64,000 nt of DNA from Actomonas sp051209155 (GTDB taxonomy: Bacteria; Verrucomicrobiota; Verrucomicrobiia; Opitutales; Opitutaceae). Positions 8,173-17,300 of this stretch are shown here, piece by piece. The notes beneath the pieces were generated by a model. That model had not been told where the DNA came from, ran no database searches, and saw nothing but the letters and a program-made list of their open reading frames with translations. The translations under genes were made by a program, and so were the position numbers. Where the stretch lies: assembly GCA_051209155.1 (NCBI GenBank), contig JBPJGB010000003.1; one strand, 5' to 3'. How positions within the stretch are numbered: the stretch's first letter is position 1; each line of letters begins with the position of its first letter.

Positions 8173-8511
8173 TTAGAACGGCCGTTGGTAGACCATCACC
8201 AGCGCCACAAAAACGAGCGCGAGGATAATGCCCATGAACAGGCCGGCCTGCCCGCGTTTGCGATAGCCAATGCCCGCGAGCGCGGCGAGGCCGAGCCAGC
8301 AGACGAGCTTCACGATCGCCCACCCCGGGAATCCATAGCTCAACTTGTGCAGGAGACCGACGCCGCTCACGAGCATGAGCAGGCTGGCGATGCCGGTGAA
8401 GATCATGACCTTCTTGCGGGAGTCCGGCGAACCGGCGAACCCGTAAAACGTGCCTCCAGTGAGGACAATGAGCGAGAGGAGGTGGAGGACGTGGTAGAAG
8501 GCGGGTGACAT
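8173..8511 (-). CDS. Small integral membrane protein of unknown function
   Basis: This gene encodes 112 residues with four hydrophobic segments (YHVLHLLSLIVLTGGTFYGF, VMIFTGIASLLMLVSGVGLL, IVKLVCWLGLAALAGI, GLFMGIILALVFVALVMVY). The ATG at 8511 (MSPAFYHVLHLLS) is chosen over a GTG at 8538 because the protein then begins just before the first membrane helix; neither has a strong ribosome-binding site. It ends 6 bases before the polymerase start, so the two are probably co-transcribed. That spacing need not mean a functional link. I recognise no family. Confidence 0.7.
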   Translation of the reverse strand: MSPAFYHVLHLLSLIVLTGGTFYGFAGSPDSRKKVMIFTGIASLLMLVSGVGLLHKLSYGFPGWAIVKLVCWLGLAALAGIGYRKRGQAGLFMGIILALVFVALVMVYQRPF

Positions 8512-8558
8512 GAGCTGGATTGGAAAAAGAAAATACACCCCGCGCTGTGCCGTGTGCC

Positions 8559-8578
8559 AAAAGGCTCAAGACCTTTTT
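8559..8578. terminator. Bidirectional terminator-like hairpin
   Basis: AAAAGG (8559-8564) pairs with CCTTTT (8572-8577) around a 7-nt loop. The stem itself provides short U-runs in both directions, with one extra T on the plus side. It would end minus-strand transcripts coming from the 8761-9261 gene or from the possible small RNA. The U-tract is short and efficiency is uncertain. A second hairpin (AAGGT / ACCTT) lies directly beside it at 8584-8597. Confidence 0.4.
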
Positions 8579-8712
8579 AGGTTAAGGTGGGCACCTTCCG
8601 CGGCGGCCTCTGCCTTCCGATTTACGGCCCGGCATCAACCACCACGTTACGGTTCCCGAAGTATCTCAAAGGCGAAGAGCTGTGTAGAAGCACCTCGAAC
8701 ACGGCAGGGTGT
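8579..8712 (-). ncRNA. Possible small structured RNA (low confidence)
   Basis: The 250-base gap between two minus-strand genes has no reading frame of interest but contains several short pairings and a terminator-like end at 8559-8578. A promoter-like pair lies at 8741-8746 (TTGACG) and 8719-8724 (TACGTT), spaced 16 nt, placing a start near 8712 and giving a transcript of about 150 nt. On the minus strand the 3' part (GGTGCCCACCTTAACC) faintly recalls 6S RNA, and CGGAAGGCAG faintly recalls the SRP RNA loop. Neither match is good enough to name it. It could equally be the leader or tail of neighbouring transcripts. Confidence 0.2.
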
Positions 8713-8718
8713 CGGACG

Positions 8719-8746
8719 AACGTAGAACCCGCCCTGCCCGCGTCAA
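8719..8746 (-). promoter_or_regulatory. Candidate sigma-70-like promoter
   Basis: Read on the minus strand, TTGACG (8746-8741), a 16-nt spacer and TACGTT (8724-8719). The -35 element is 5/6 to consensus and the -10 element is weak. It also lies inside a GGCAGGG/CCCTGCC inverted pair. It could drive the possible small RNA or the downstream membrane protein and polymerase genes. Confidence 0.25.
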
Positions 8747-8760
8747 ATGCTTTGGGTGTA

Positions 8761-9261
8761 TTACTGCTGCAAGCCGTTGGCGCCTGGCTTCGCAGCACGC
8801 GGACGCAATCCGCCGCGAGCGCTCCACGCTAACAAGGCCGCCGTGCCCAGTAACGCACATGTTGCCGAATGCATCGCCGCCCCGAGCCCCAGCAAAACCG
8901 CCGCCGCCAATGCAACCAGGTGGTCGATGCCGCGGCGCGCGCCCGAGCGGTGTTGCGCGATGGTCGCCAACAGCCAGGCCAGCCCGCCCGCCGCGAGCGA
9001 CGCCCACCAGAACCGCTCCGCCAGGACTGCCCGACCTTCACCCGCCATGAGCCAGCTCATGAGCACGCCGAGCAACTGATTGAAGGCAGCGAAACCCGCG
9101 ATCAAGGCCAGCAACAGTTCCGGCGTGATCGGAAACTGCCCGTCGCCCGTGCGCACCCGATCCGCCACCGCGCAGCCGGCGCAGCAGTAGCGTTTTTCGT
9201 CCGCGACCACCCGCCGCACTTTAAACGGCAGGCCGCAATAGTCGCACTCGACGCGTTGCAT
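8761..9261 (-). CDS. Membrane protein with N-terminal zinc-ribbon-like cysteine motif
   Basis: This gene encodes 166 residues. The N-terminus has CDYCGLPF and, about 17 residues later, YCCAGC. This paired-cysteine arrangement resembles the metal-binding segment at the N-terminus of some heavy-metal P-type ATPases (CxxCGxP ... CCxGC). Four hydrophobic segments follow (LLLALIAGFAAFNQLLGVLM, FWWASLAAGGLAWLLA, LVALAAAVLLGLGAAM, ATCALLGTAALLAW). No ATPase domain is present, so the metal-binding part may be regulatory or structural. It is the last gene of a likely proS-clpS-acidic protein-this gene run on the minus strand, 29 bases after its neighbour. Function unknown. Confidence 0.65.
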   Translation of the reverse strand: MQRVECDYCGLPFKVRRVVADEKRYCCAGCAVADRVRTGDGQFPITPELLLALIAGFAAFNQLLGVLMSWLMAGEGRAVLAERFWWASLAAGGLAWLLATIAQHRSGARRGIDHLVALAAAVLLGLGAAMHSATCALLGTAALLAWSARGGLRPRAAKPGANGLQQ

Positions 9262-9290
9262 GATAGGGGATGAGGCGCGGCCGGCGTCGT

Positions 9291-9785
9291 TCAGTCGACG
9301 TCGTCCTCGTCATCGGCGTCGCTCCCATCGCTCGGCTCCTCTGGTGAGAGATGCTCAATGATGAGCTCCTGCACGGTCGCAAGAAACAGGTAACACATGA
9401 AAGCCTTCCGCGGGCCTTCCTCCAATTCGTCGAGTTCGACGTCGCTGCTTTCCAGCAGGTCGTCGGGGATGTCGTCGAGGAAACGATCGCGCAGCCGCAG
9501 ACGCACCGCGGCGCAGGCACGCAGGATGGAATCGGCGTTTTCCTCGTCGAAGTTGACCACGCCGTTGGCGAAAAAGTCGGAGTCAAAGAGCGCCAACAGG
9601 GTCGCGACATCGCCGTTTTGACCCGCCACCAACTCCGCCCGCCAGGTGTCGCGCAGTTCGAGGTCGACCTGCTCGATCGCCTGCGGTGCCGCGAGATCGT
9701 CGTCCAGCGAATCGGCGACGGTCTTGATCACGTCGAGCAGCGGCGCGACGACGCCCAGACTGAGCTTCACCTCAATCCGTTTCAT
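9291..9785 (-). CDS. Conserved acidic protein overlapping clpS (DUF2017-like by position)
   Basis: This gene encodes 164 residues: a helical, soluble protein with a very acidic C-terminus (SPEEPSDGSDADDEDDVD). The start ATG at 9785 lies inside the end of clpS, giving a 14-base overlap and probable translational coupling. In Actinobacteria, clpS is commonly followed by a DUF2017 gene, and the position and helical acidic character here are similar. I cannot confirm sequence homology by eye. The context suggests a partner or modifier of the ClpS/ClpAP N-degron pathway, which is an inference only. There is no signal peptide or membrane segment. Confidence 0.65.
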   Translation of the reverse strand: MKRIEVKLSLGVVAPLLDVIKTVADSLDDDLAAPQAIEQVDLELRDTWRAELVAGQNGDVATLLALFDSDFFANGVVNFDEENADSILRACAAVRLRLRDRFLDDIPDDLLESSDVELDELEEGPRKAFMCYLFLATVQELIIEHLSPEEPSDGSDADDEDDVD

Positions 9786-10077
9786 TGCGCTCCAAGATCG
9801 CGGTCAAATGCCATTGCTGCAGCACAAAGGCGTAGTGTTCGGCCTGCTCGCGAAGTCCGCACCACACCACGGAGCGGCCATTCTCATGCACTTCCAGCAT
9901 GTGCTTGCGCGCGGTGGGTTCGTTGAAACCGAAGACCTTGCGGAACACCATCACGACGTAACTCATGAGATTCACCGGATCGTTCAACACGACCACTTTC
10001 CACGGCCCCACCAACTGCGTCGCTTCGTCGGTTTCGACGAAGGGCGTGGGAGCGGTTTGGGCTTGGTCTACGGTCAT
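9772..10077 (-). CDS. clpS: ATP-dependent Clp protease adaptor ClpS
   Basis: This gene encodes 101 residues. After a disordered N-terminal tail of about 23 residues comes the ClpS core: WKVVVLNDPVNLMSYVVMVF, then FGFNEPTARKHMLEVHENG and WHLTAILE. The NDPVN..SYV pocket residues and the EVH motif, which recognise bulky N-terminal residues of N-degron substrates, are present. ClpS binds the N-domain of ClpA or ClpC and hands over such substrates for degradation. The NLMSYV form is closer to the actinobacterial/cyanobacterial type than to the E. coli NDDYT form. It overlaps the downstream acidic gene by 14 bases; proS ends 102 bases upstream. Confidence 0.93.
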   Translation of the reverse strand: MTVDQAQTAPTPFVETDEATQLVGPWKVVVLNDPVNLMSYVVMVFRKVFGFNEPTARKHMLEVHENGRSVVWCGLREQAEHYAFVLQQWHLTAILERNETD

Positions 10078-10108
10078 GAAATGGTCGGCGCAGGCGGATG
10101 CGATTGGG

Positions 10109-10137
10109 CGATGGGCCGCACGTTAGCGGGCCCATCG
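10109..10137. repeat. Hairpin between proS and clpS
   Basis: CGATGGGCC (10109-10117) pairs perfectly with GGCCCATCG (10129-10137) around an 11-nt loop. There is no U-tract on the minus strand. It may mark an RNA-processing or partial termination site between proS and clpS, or be another intergenic hairpin repeat. Confidence 0.55.
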
Positions 10138-10179
10138 AGCCGGTCAATCACCCGGCATGGGCCAGCGTGGAAGACGTTC

Positions 10180-11943
10180 TCAGCGGGCCTCTTGCTGCTC
10201 AACAAGGTTGGCAATATGGCTGGCGGCTTCCGCCACCGGAACCTGCGCGACGTCTTTCTCCTGACGCCACTTCACCTCGACGATGCCGTTCTTGAGGCCG
10301 CGCCCACCAATGACGACGCGCAGCGGAATGCCGATGAGATCGGCGTCCTTGAACTTCACGCCCGGGCGCTCTGCCCGGTCGTCGATGAGCACGTCGGCGC
10401 CGGCCAGCTCCGCCGCGACGCCAATGGCCTTGGCGAGCTCGGCGGCCTCTTCAAGCTGCGGGTCGAGGTTGCAGATGAGCACCTGGAACGGCGCGACCGC
10501 CCACGGCCAAACGATGCCATCACCGTCGTGGCTTTGCTCGATCACGGCCTGCAGGGTGCGGCTGATGCCGATGCCGTAGCAGCCCATGACCATCGGGTGG
10601 GTGCCCTTCTGGTCGTCCATGTAGGTCGCCTCGAAACACTCGGAATATTTCGTGCCGAGAATGAAGATGTGGCCGACCTCAATACCGCGGCGGCTCTTCA
10701 GCGGCTCGCCGCAAGTCGGGCATGGTTCGCCGGCCTTCACCGTGCGGAAGTCGCCCCAGCCCGTGACGGCCAGATCGCGCTCCACATTCACATTGCGCAG
10801 GTGGAAACCGTCCTCGTTGGCGCCGGTCGTGCCGTTGCCGATGAGCTTGATGGCGTGGTCGGCAAAGATGCCATCGAGCTTGTCGGCCGCGGCGATCGTG
10901 CCTTTGACCGCGCCCAGGCTCCCGGGCTTGGCGCCCATGATCGGCGCGATTTCCTCCGGCGTGGCGGGACGCACCAGCGTATAACCGAGCGCGCCGAGTT
11001 TGGCTTCCTCAAGCTCGTCGCTGCCGCGCAGGATCACCACAAAGGGTTTGTCGTCGCCGATGTAGACCAACGTTTTGAACTGTTGGTCCGCGGCGACGCC
11101 GTAGGGCTCCTTCGCCAGCGCCGCAATGGTCACCACGCCCGGCGTGGCGAACTTCTCCACGTCGCCCGCCGGAGCGGCGACCGTGAAGTCAGCCGGGACG
11201 AGGCCGCTGGTGGCCTTCTCGCGGTTGGCCGCGTAACCACTGGTCTCGCAGTAGATCACATCGTCGTCGCCGACCTCGGCCGGGACCATGAACTCATGCG
11301 AGAAGCTGCCGCCCATCACCCCGGTGTCGGCCTCGACCGCGATGGCCAGCACCCCGACGCGTTTGAAGAACGCCTCGTAGGCCGCTTTCATTTTGCCGTA
11401 GGCGACCTCGGCGCCGGCCGCATCGGTGTCGAAGGAATAAGAGTCCATCATCACAAACTCGCGCGCCCGCATGAGGCCGTAGCGCGGCCGGATCTCGTTC
11501 CGGAACTTGGTCGCGATTTGGTAAAAATTCTTCGGCAGATCGCGGTAGCTGCTGATTTCCGCCTTCACCAACGGCGTGATGACTTCCTCGTGCGTCGGCC
11601 CGAGCACAAACTCCGGATCCGCGGACGCCTTCTTGCCCGCGCCGGCATGGTCGGCCCGGAACATGATCTCGCGAGCGGCGTTCCAGCGCGGGCCGCTTTC
11701 CCAGTTTTCCGCCGGGTGCACGTGGGGCATCCACAGTTCGATCGCGCCGGACTGGTCCATCTCCTCGCGGCAGATCTGGGTGATTTTCTGCAAAGTGCGC
11801 AGTCCCAGCGGCATATAGGTGTAGAGGCCACCGCTCAATTTGCGCACCAACCCGGCGCGAACCAGCAGCTTGTGCGAGGCGATCTCGGCGTCGGCGGGGC
11901 TTTCCTTCAGCGTGGGGACAAAAAACTGGGACCAGTATTTCAT
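10180..11943 (-). CDS. proS: Proline--tRNA ligase (bacterial type with editing domain)
   Basis: This gene encodes 587 residues. Class II synthetase motifs are visible: LVRAGLVRKLSGGLYTYMPL near the N-terminus, FVLGPTHEEVITPL (motif 2 region start), FRNEIRPRYGLMRAREFVMMD, and the C-terminal GIGISRTLQAVIEQ (motif 3). An insertion of about 180 residues between motifs 2 and 3 is the INS editing domain that removes mis-charged alanine, as in E. coli-type ProRS. A CPTCGEPLKS zinc-ribbon-like segment follows the insertion. A C-terminal anticodon-binding domain ends the protein. The ATG at 11943 (MKYWSQFF) matches the usual start. A separate YbaK-type deacylase at 46679 could clear Cys-tRNA(Pro). Confidence 0.95.
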   Translation of the reverse strand: MKYWSQFFVPTLKESPADAEIASHKLLVRAGLVRKLSGGLYTYMPLGLRTLQKITQICREEMDQSGAIELWMPHVHPAENWESGPRWNAAREIMFRADHAGAGKKASADPEFVLGPTHEEVITPLVKAEISSYRDLPKNFYQIATKFRNEIRPRYGLMRAREFVMMDSYSFDTDAAGAEVAYGKMKAAYEAFFKRVGVLAIAVEADTGVMGGSFSHEFMVPAEVGDDDVIYCETSGYAANREKATSGLVPADFTVAAPAGDVEKFATPGVVTIAALAKEPYGVAADQQFKTLVYIGDDKPFVVILRGSDELEEAKLGALGYTLVRPATPEEIAPIMGAKPGSLGAVKGTIAAADKLDGIFADHAIKLIGNGTTGANEDGFHLRNVNVERDLAVTGWGDFRTVKAGEPCPTCGEPLKSRRGIEVGHIFILGTKYSECFEATYMDDQKGTHPMVMGCYGIGISRTLQAVIEQSHDGDGIVWPWAVAPFQVLICNLDPQLEEAAELAKAIGVAAELAGADVLIDDRAERPGVKFKDADLIGIPLRVVIGGRGLKNGIVEVKWRQEKDVAQVPVAEAASHIANLVEQQEAR

Positions 11944-12082
11944 AGAAAACGCCCAAAAGAGCACCGCCCCGTGGCGCCCGCAATCGTAATTGCGCCGGGT
12001 CCACTCACCTCGCCCGACGCCTCATCCGCACAAGGGAAAGATTGCATTGAAAAGCCTCATGCCCGGAGCATGTTGCCCCCTT

Positions 12083-12334
12083 ATGACGAAACCCAAGGCA
12101 GCCGAGCTTTCCTTCGAGGACGCTCTGGCCAAACTCGAAACCATCGTGGAAACGATGGAGAGTGGCGACGTGCCGCTGGCCGACCTCCTGGCCAAATTCG
12201 AGGAAGGCACCAAGCTGCTGAAGCAGTGCGAGTCCCGCCTCCAACAGGCCGAACTCAAAATCGAACAACTTAAACAATCGAAGGACGGCGATGCCCAGTT
12301 TGCCGACTTTGATCTCACGGAGTCCGCGGACTGA
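12083..12334 (+). CDS. xseB: Exodeoxyribonuclease VII small subunit
   Basis: This gene encodes 83 residues, the usual size for XseB. The sequence LSFEDALAKLETIVETMESG, followed by PLADLLAKFEEGTKLLKQCE and a helical tail, is the family signature. XseB forms a complex with XseA and degrades single-stranded DNA from both ends. No xseA is in the window. The ATG at 12083 is used; a longer frame from 11990 has no similarity to the family. dxs begins 31 bases downstream, so the pair is likely an operon, an arrangement seen in many bacteria. Confidence 0.92.
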   Translation: MTKPKAAELSFEDALAKLETIVETMESGDVPLADLLAKFEEGTKLLKQCESRLQQAELKIEQLKQSKDGDAQFADFDLTESAD

Positions 12335-12365
12335 TCGCCCGGCCCCCGTCGCCCACCCACCATTG

Positions 12366-14312
12366 ATGAGCTCTTCCGCCCCCGACGCGGCCCCCTTCTC
12401 CTCTTCGCCTCTGTTGCCGACCATCAAAGGTCCGGATGACGTCAAGGCCCTCCCCCCCGCCGCCCTGCCGCAACTTGCGCAAGAGATTCGCGACGAGATC
12501 ATCGCGGTCACCTCCGTCAACGGCGGCCACGTGGGCCCCAACCTGGGTGTGGTCGAACTGTGCATCGGCCTGCACCGCGTGTTCTCCACGCCGACCGACC
12601 AGTTTGTCTTCGACGTCGCGCACCAGGGTTACGTGCACAAACTGCTCACCGGTCGCGGCGGAGCGTTTTTCCGTGGCCTGCGCCAGACCGATGGCGCCAG
12701 CGGCTTCCTCGCCCGCTCCGAGAGCGAACACGACGCCTTCGGCGCCGGGCATGCCGGCACCGCCCTGAGCGCCGCCCTCGGCATGGCCACGGCCCGCGAC
12801 CTGCGCGGCAGCGATGAGCATGTGGTCGCGGTCTGCGGCGACGCGGCCTTCACCTGCGGCGTCACCCTCGAAGCGCTCAACAACGTCGTGGCCTCCACCA
12901 AACGCCTCGTCGTCATCCTCAACGACAACGAGTGGTCGATCGCCAAAAACGTCGGCGCCATCGCCCACTACCTCAACCGTCTCTCCACCAACCCGACCTA
13001 CAACAAGATCCACCACGATCTGGAGCGCTTCTTCACCAGCCTCCCGGGCGGCAACGACATGCACCGCGTCTACATGAAGTGGAAGCGGGAAACGAAGGAC
13101 TTCTTCATGGAGTCCTCCTTGTTCGAGAAATTCGGCCTGCGCTACGTCGGTCCGGTGGACGGGCACGATCAGGAAGAGCTCATCAAGAACCTCGAGTTCG
13201 CCCGCGACTGCGACACGCCGGTGCTGCTGCACGTGATCACCAAGAAGGGCAAAGGCCTGGAAGCGGCGATCCGCTCGCCCGAAAAATTTCACGGCGCCAG
13301 CCCCTACGATCCCAAGACCGGCGAAAGCGCCCGTTCCAGCGGTGGCCCGCCCAATTACCAGGACGTCTTCGGCCAAGCCCTTACGCGCTTTGCCCAAGCC
13401 GACTCCCGCGTCGTGGGCATCACCGGCGCCATGCCGGCCGGCACCGGCCTCACGCACCTCGCGAAAGGTTGCCCGAAACAGTTCTTCGATGTCGGCATCG
13501 CCGAGGAACACGCCGTGCTGTTTGCCGCCGGTCTCGCCACCAAGGGCCTGCGACCGGTCTGCGCCATCTACTCGACCTTTCTGCAACGCGGTTACGACCA
13601 GATCGTCCACGACGTCGCGCTGCAAAACCTGCCGGTGACCTTCTGCATGGACCGCGCCGGCCTCTCGGCCAACGACGGTCCGACCCACCACGGTCTGTTC
13701 GACATTTCCTACCTGCGCTGCGTGCCCGGCGTCGTCGTGATGCAACCGCGCCACGAGGACGAACTCGTCGACATGCTGCACACCGCCCTCACGCATGATG
13801 GCCCGGCATTCATCCGCTATCCGCGTGGAGCCGGCGAAGGCATTGAGCTCAAGGCCGTGCCCGCCGCCCTGCCTATCGGCAAGGCTGAGATCGTGCAGGA
13901 AGGCACCAATATCGTGATTTGGGCGCTGGGTCCCATGGTGGGCGAAGCCCTTGCGCTCGCCGCCCGCATCGCGGCCGAAGAAGGCCTGTCCGTCGGTGTC
14001 GTCAACGCCCGCTTCGCCAAGCCGCTCGATGCCGATCTGCTGCTCGCCCAAGCCAAACAGCTCGGGCTGATCGTGACCATGGAAGACCACGTCGTTTCCG
14101 GCGGATTTGGCTCCGCCGTGCTCGAGACCCTGCAGGACGCCGACGTCCACACGGCGGTCGAACGTATCGGATGGCCGGATACATTTGTGGAACACGGCAG
14201 CGACGTCGCCACCCTGCGCGCCGCCCACGGCCTCGCCCCGGACGACATCCACGCCCGGGTCATGGCCCGCTGGCGCCGCATCTCCTCGATCCCGGTCGAA
14301 GCCGACGCCTGA
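12366..14312 (+). CDS. dxs: 1-Deoxy-D-xylulose-5-phosphate synthase
   Basis: This gene encodes 648 residues. Dxs condenses pyruvate and glyceraldehyde-3-phosphate using thiamine diphosphate in the MEP isoprenoid pathway. Visible motifs: SVNGGHVGPNLGVVEL, HQGYVHKLLTGR, AGHAGTALSAALGMA, the ThDP site region CGDAAFTCGVTLEALNN, the catalytic-region GIAEEHAVLFAAGLA, and FCMDRAGLSANDGPTHHG. The usual GDGA of the ThDP motif is GDAA here; I believe this variant occurs in related Verrucomicrobiota. A 30-residue N-terminal extension precedes the family core. The ATG at 12366 follows xseB. It is cytoplasmic and supplies IPP/DMAPP, including for polyprenyl carriers. Confidence 0.94.
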   Translation: MSSSAPDAAPFSSSPLLPTIKGPDDVKALPPAALPQLAQEIRDEIIAVTSVNGGHVGPNLGVVELCIGLHRVFSTPTDQFVFDVAHQGYVHKLLTGRGGAFFRGLRQTDGASGFLARSESEHDAFGAGHAGTALSAALGMATARDLRGSDEHVVAVCGDAAFTCGVTLEALNNVVASTKRLVVILNDNEWSIAKNVGAIAHYLNRLSTNPTYNKIHHDLERFFTSLPGGNDMHRVYMKWKRETKDFFMESSLFEKFGLRYVGPVDGHDQEELIKNLEFARDCDTPVLLHVITKKGKGLEAAIRSPEKFHGASPYDPKTGESARSSGGPPNYQDVFGQALTRFAQADSRVVGITGAMPAGTGLTHLAKGCPKQFFDVGIAEEHAVLFAAGLATKGLRPVCAIYSTFLQRGYDQIVHDVALQNLPVTFCMDRAGLSANDGPTHHGLFDISYLRCVPGVVVMQPRHEDELVDMLHTALTHDGPAFIRYPRGAGEGIELKAVPAALPIGKAEIVQEGTNIVIWALGPMVGEALALAARIAAEEGLSVGVVNARFAKPLDADLLLAQAKQLGLIVTMEDHVVSGGFGSAVLETLQDADVHTAVERIGWPDTFVEHGSDVATLRAAHGLAPDDIHARVMARWRRISSIPVEADA

Positions 14313-14339
14313 GGCACCGGCCCAACGAAAGGCGGATCG

Positions 14340-17300
14340 CTATCGAATTTCGTAGACCTCGACAAGCGCCGCCCCCGAGGCGCCACCTTCCCCGAAAACC
14401 GACGCCGAATACAGCCCGGGTTCGACGGTCACGAGCAGGACCGAGTCACGCGTGCCTTCCGCCAGTTCAAAGGCGCCCACGTAAGCGGAAGCCTCGACGA
14501 TGGCGTCCTTGTTCGGCGCGTCGGCCCAATCGTCGTTCTCCGCGACCATTTCGTTCAGGCGGCGGAAGACCAGACGCGGATTTTCCAACACACCCTCTAC
14601 CCCGTAGTCGCCGATGGTCGGACCCACCGCGCGGATCAAAAGTCGCTTCGGTTCCGAGCCGGTGACCACAAAACCGGCGACCAAGGGATTGTCGTCCCCT
14701 TCGGCCGTGCCGCGCATGGAGAGATTCAGCACCGAGCCAATGTCGTTTTCTTCGTAGATTTCCAGCAACGCCGTGCCGGCCTGACCGGTGGCACTACGCA
14801 AGTGGACGGAGTAGTTACCGGCCGGCAGCGTCGCGATCGTCGCCGCATCCGCCGATCCTTCGAGCAAAGGGAAAGCACCCAACTGCGCCGCCAGTTCGGG
14901 CAATCGGTCGGCTGACGCATCGTCCTCCCAACGCTCGTTCGTCGCGACCAACTCGCCGTCTTGGTTGAAGATCTTGATCACGGGATCGGCCAACGGGTCG
15001 TCGACGCCCCAATTCGCCAGCGTCGGTCCCACCCCGCGGATCAACACGGTCTTGCCGTCCGTTTCCTCCACCACAAAACCGCCGATCACCACGTCATCGC
15101 CCGCCTTCAACGCCGTGCGCGTGGACAGGTTGGAAAGCCGCGGATGCGGCGCGTAGGGCGCGCCGACCGTTCCGGGAATAGCCCCACTCCATTTGCTGGT
15201 CGGAAAATTCGTGCGGTTCTCGTCGTAGGTGCGCGCCCGATACAACGCTCCCGCGGGCAGCGTCACCGGGCCCGACACAACGATCGCATCCGGCGCGCGC
15301 CGACCGCCCCGCATGCGCGGATCGGCCCCGGTGAGCGTGTAGATCACTTGGGTGCCGTCGGGCGGTGTGAGCGTGATGCTGCCATCCCCATTTTGGCTGA
15401 CCGACGGTCGCGCGGGAAACTGCAGATCGATCCACCCGGCGCGATAGGTCAGCCAAGTTTCCATGCCATCCAGCTCGGCGGCAAAACTACCATACCGGGA
15501 AACGTTCTCCGGCCACTTCGCCGCATCGCGCGCCGCGGCGTCGGTCGAGACCAAAGCGCGGTAGTCGTTCATGCGCTGCACGAGCGCCTCGTGCCGCAGC
15601 GGCCCCGTCGCGCGCAGGCTTTGCCAACGGTCGACCCAAGCCTGCATAAAATCCGGATCCTGCGCGAGCACGCCCCACCAACCGAGGTCCCAGTAGTCGA
15701 TCGCGATCCCTTGGGTGGTGAATTCCTTCGGGCTCCACTTATTCCATTCATCGTCGCGCGGATCGGCCGACTCGAAGGTGCGATCGAAATCCCAGATCGG
15801 CCCGGCCACCATCCGCTGGCCGCGGTCTTTCTGCAGATAGGCGCTGCGCCAGAACGCATCCGGGTTCTTGAACAACACATTCAAGAGGTGGTGGTCCACC
15901 CATGAGCCGCGGTCGACGTATTCGAGATAACGTCGACGGGCCCAACCCGCCGCTTCATCCGCGTAGAGTGCGTCTTCCAACCGCTGCGTGTAATCCACGA
16001 TGAAGTCGCGCTGGGCCTCCGAGAGATCATCGATTTTCGGTGTGTCGACTTGCAGCACGGAATCAAAGGTCGACGGGTAGCCCCGCTCGGTCTTCCAGTG
16101 GTATTTGTCCTCGTCCACCTCGTCGATCAGCAGCAGATAACCACCCGTCACGGCCTCGCCTTCATTGTCCTCGGAGTCGAGCTCCACGAGGTCGATGCGC
16201 CCGGGCTCCACGTCGGTCTTGTCGGCCACGAAGACCACGCCGTGATAGTCATCGTAGGTGAGGCCGTCCGTGCCCTGGTTGAGAAAGGCTTCCGCCAAGC
16301 GGGTGCGCGCCGCCCAGCGCCCCATTGCGTTGCTCACCCCGTAGGCATAGGCATTGCGAATGAAGGCCGTGTCCCACTGGTAGGGCGCCACAATGTTCCA
16401 CTCGTCGAAGGCGCCGAGACCCAGAAAATTGAACGGGGTCTTCTTCCCCCAGTCGTTGCGCATATCGAACTTGAATCCTTGTTTTGGATACAGTGACGAG
16501 CTTTGCCCCCGCACCGCCATGTCGACCAGACTGCTGGCGTCGGCGCCGTTCGCCAAACGCGTCAGTCCGTCGACTCCGGGCTCAAAGGTGTAGATCCAGC
16601 CCACGCGTTCGCCACTCCGCTCCCCGCGGCGGTTCATCGGACCGTATCCATGGTTATCCATCACCACCACGGGCATCGTGCTCGTGAAAGACTGCATCGC
16701 CGTGCCGCCGTCACCATCGAGCTCCAGGAGCTGGATCGTCGTGATCACGCCGTGGCTCTTGCCATTGGCGGAGAAGACGGCCGCGTTGACCACACTGCTT
16801 TCTGTGATCGTGAGCGGGCCAAGGTAGGCCGGCGAGTCCGCCGTCGGATCGGGCACGTCGCCCCCCACCTCGGAGGGCGGCGAAATCGTGTAGCGGATCA
16901 CCTGACCGTCTGAGGCGCCGGTCAGGCTCACTTGAATCGAACCGACAAAGGTGGTCGACCCCGTATCGAAGGTGACGCTCTCCTCCAGCACGATGTCCTG
17001 CGCACCGCCGTTGGCCGAGCCCGGCGTCGGGTTTGCGAGGTAACCCGGTTGGCCGTTTCCACCGCTCGCGATGCCGTAGGACACGTCCGTTACCTGCGGC
17101 GGAAACTCCGGGGCGTATTCGGAAACCACGGTGACACCGTCCGGCTGCACCAGGCCGAGGTATTCGCCGCCGGCACTGAGGCTGAAGTTCGTATGCAGGT
17201 TGGCGCCGGGGTCGATGCGATCCTTGCCCGAAGTGAAGACCACCAAATAGCCCCCGGCCGGAACCGAGACGGGCGGAAACATCCACTTGGTGAGGTTGTC

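Noticed and set aside
8541..8760. Possible 6S RNA or SRP RNA on the minus strand
   Set aside because: Only short segments resemble these RNAs. The closing stem and key conserved loops were not found. Kept only as a low-confidence unnamed RNA.
9646..14252. Long open frames opposite proS and dxs (for example 9646-12273 plus and 12315-14252 minus)
   Set aside because: They are complements of confident housekeeping genes on the other strand, with low-complexity Arg/Gly/His-rich translations and no recognisable domains. High GC reduces stop codons by chance.
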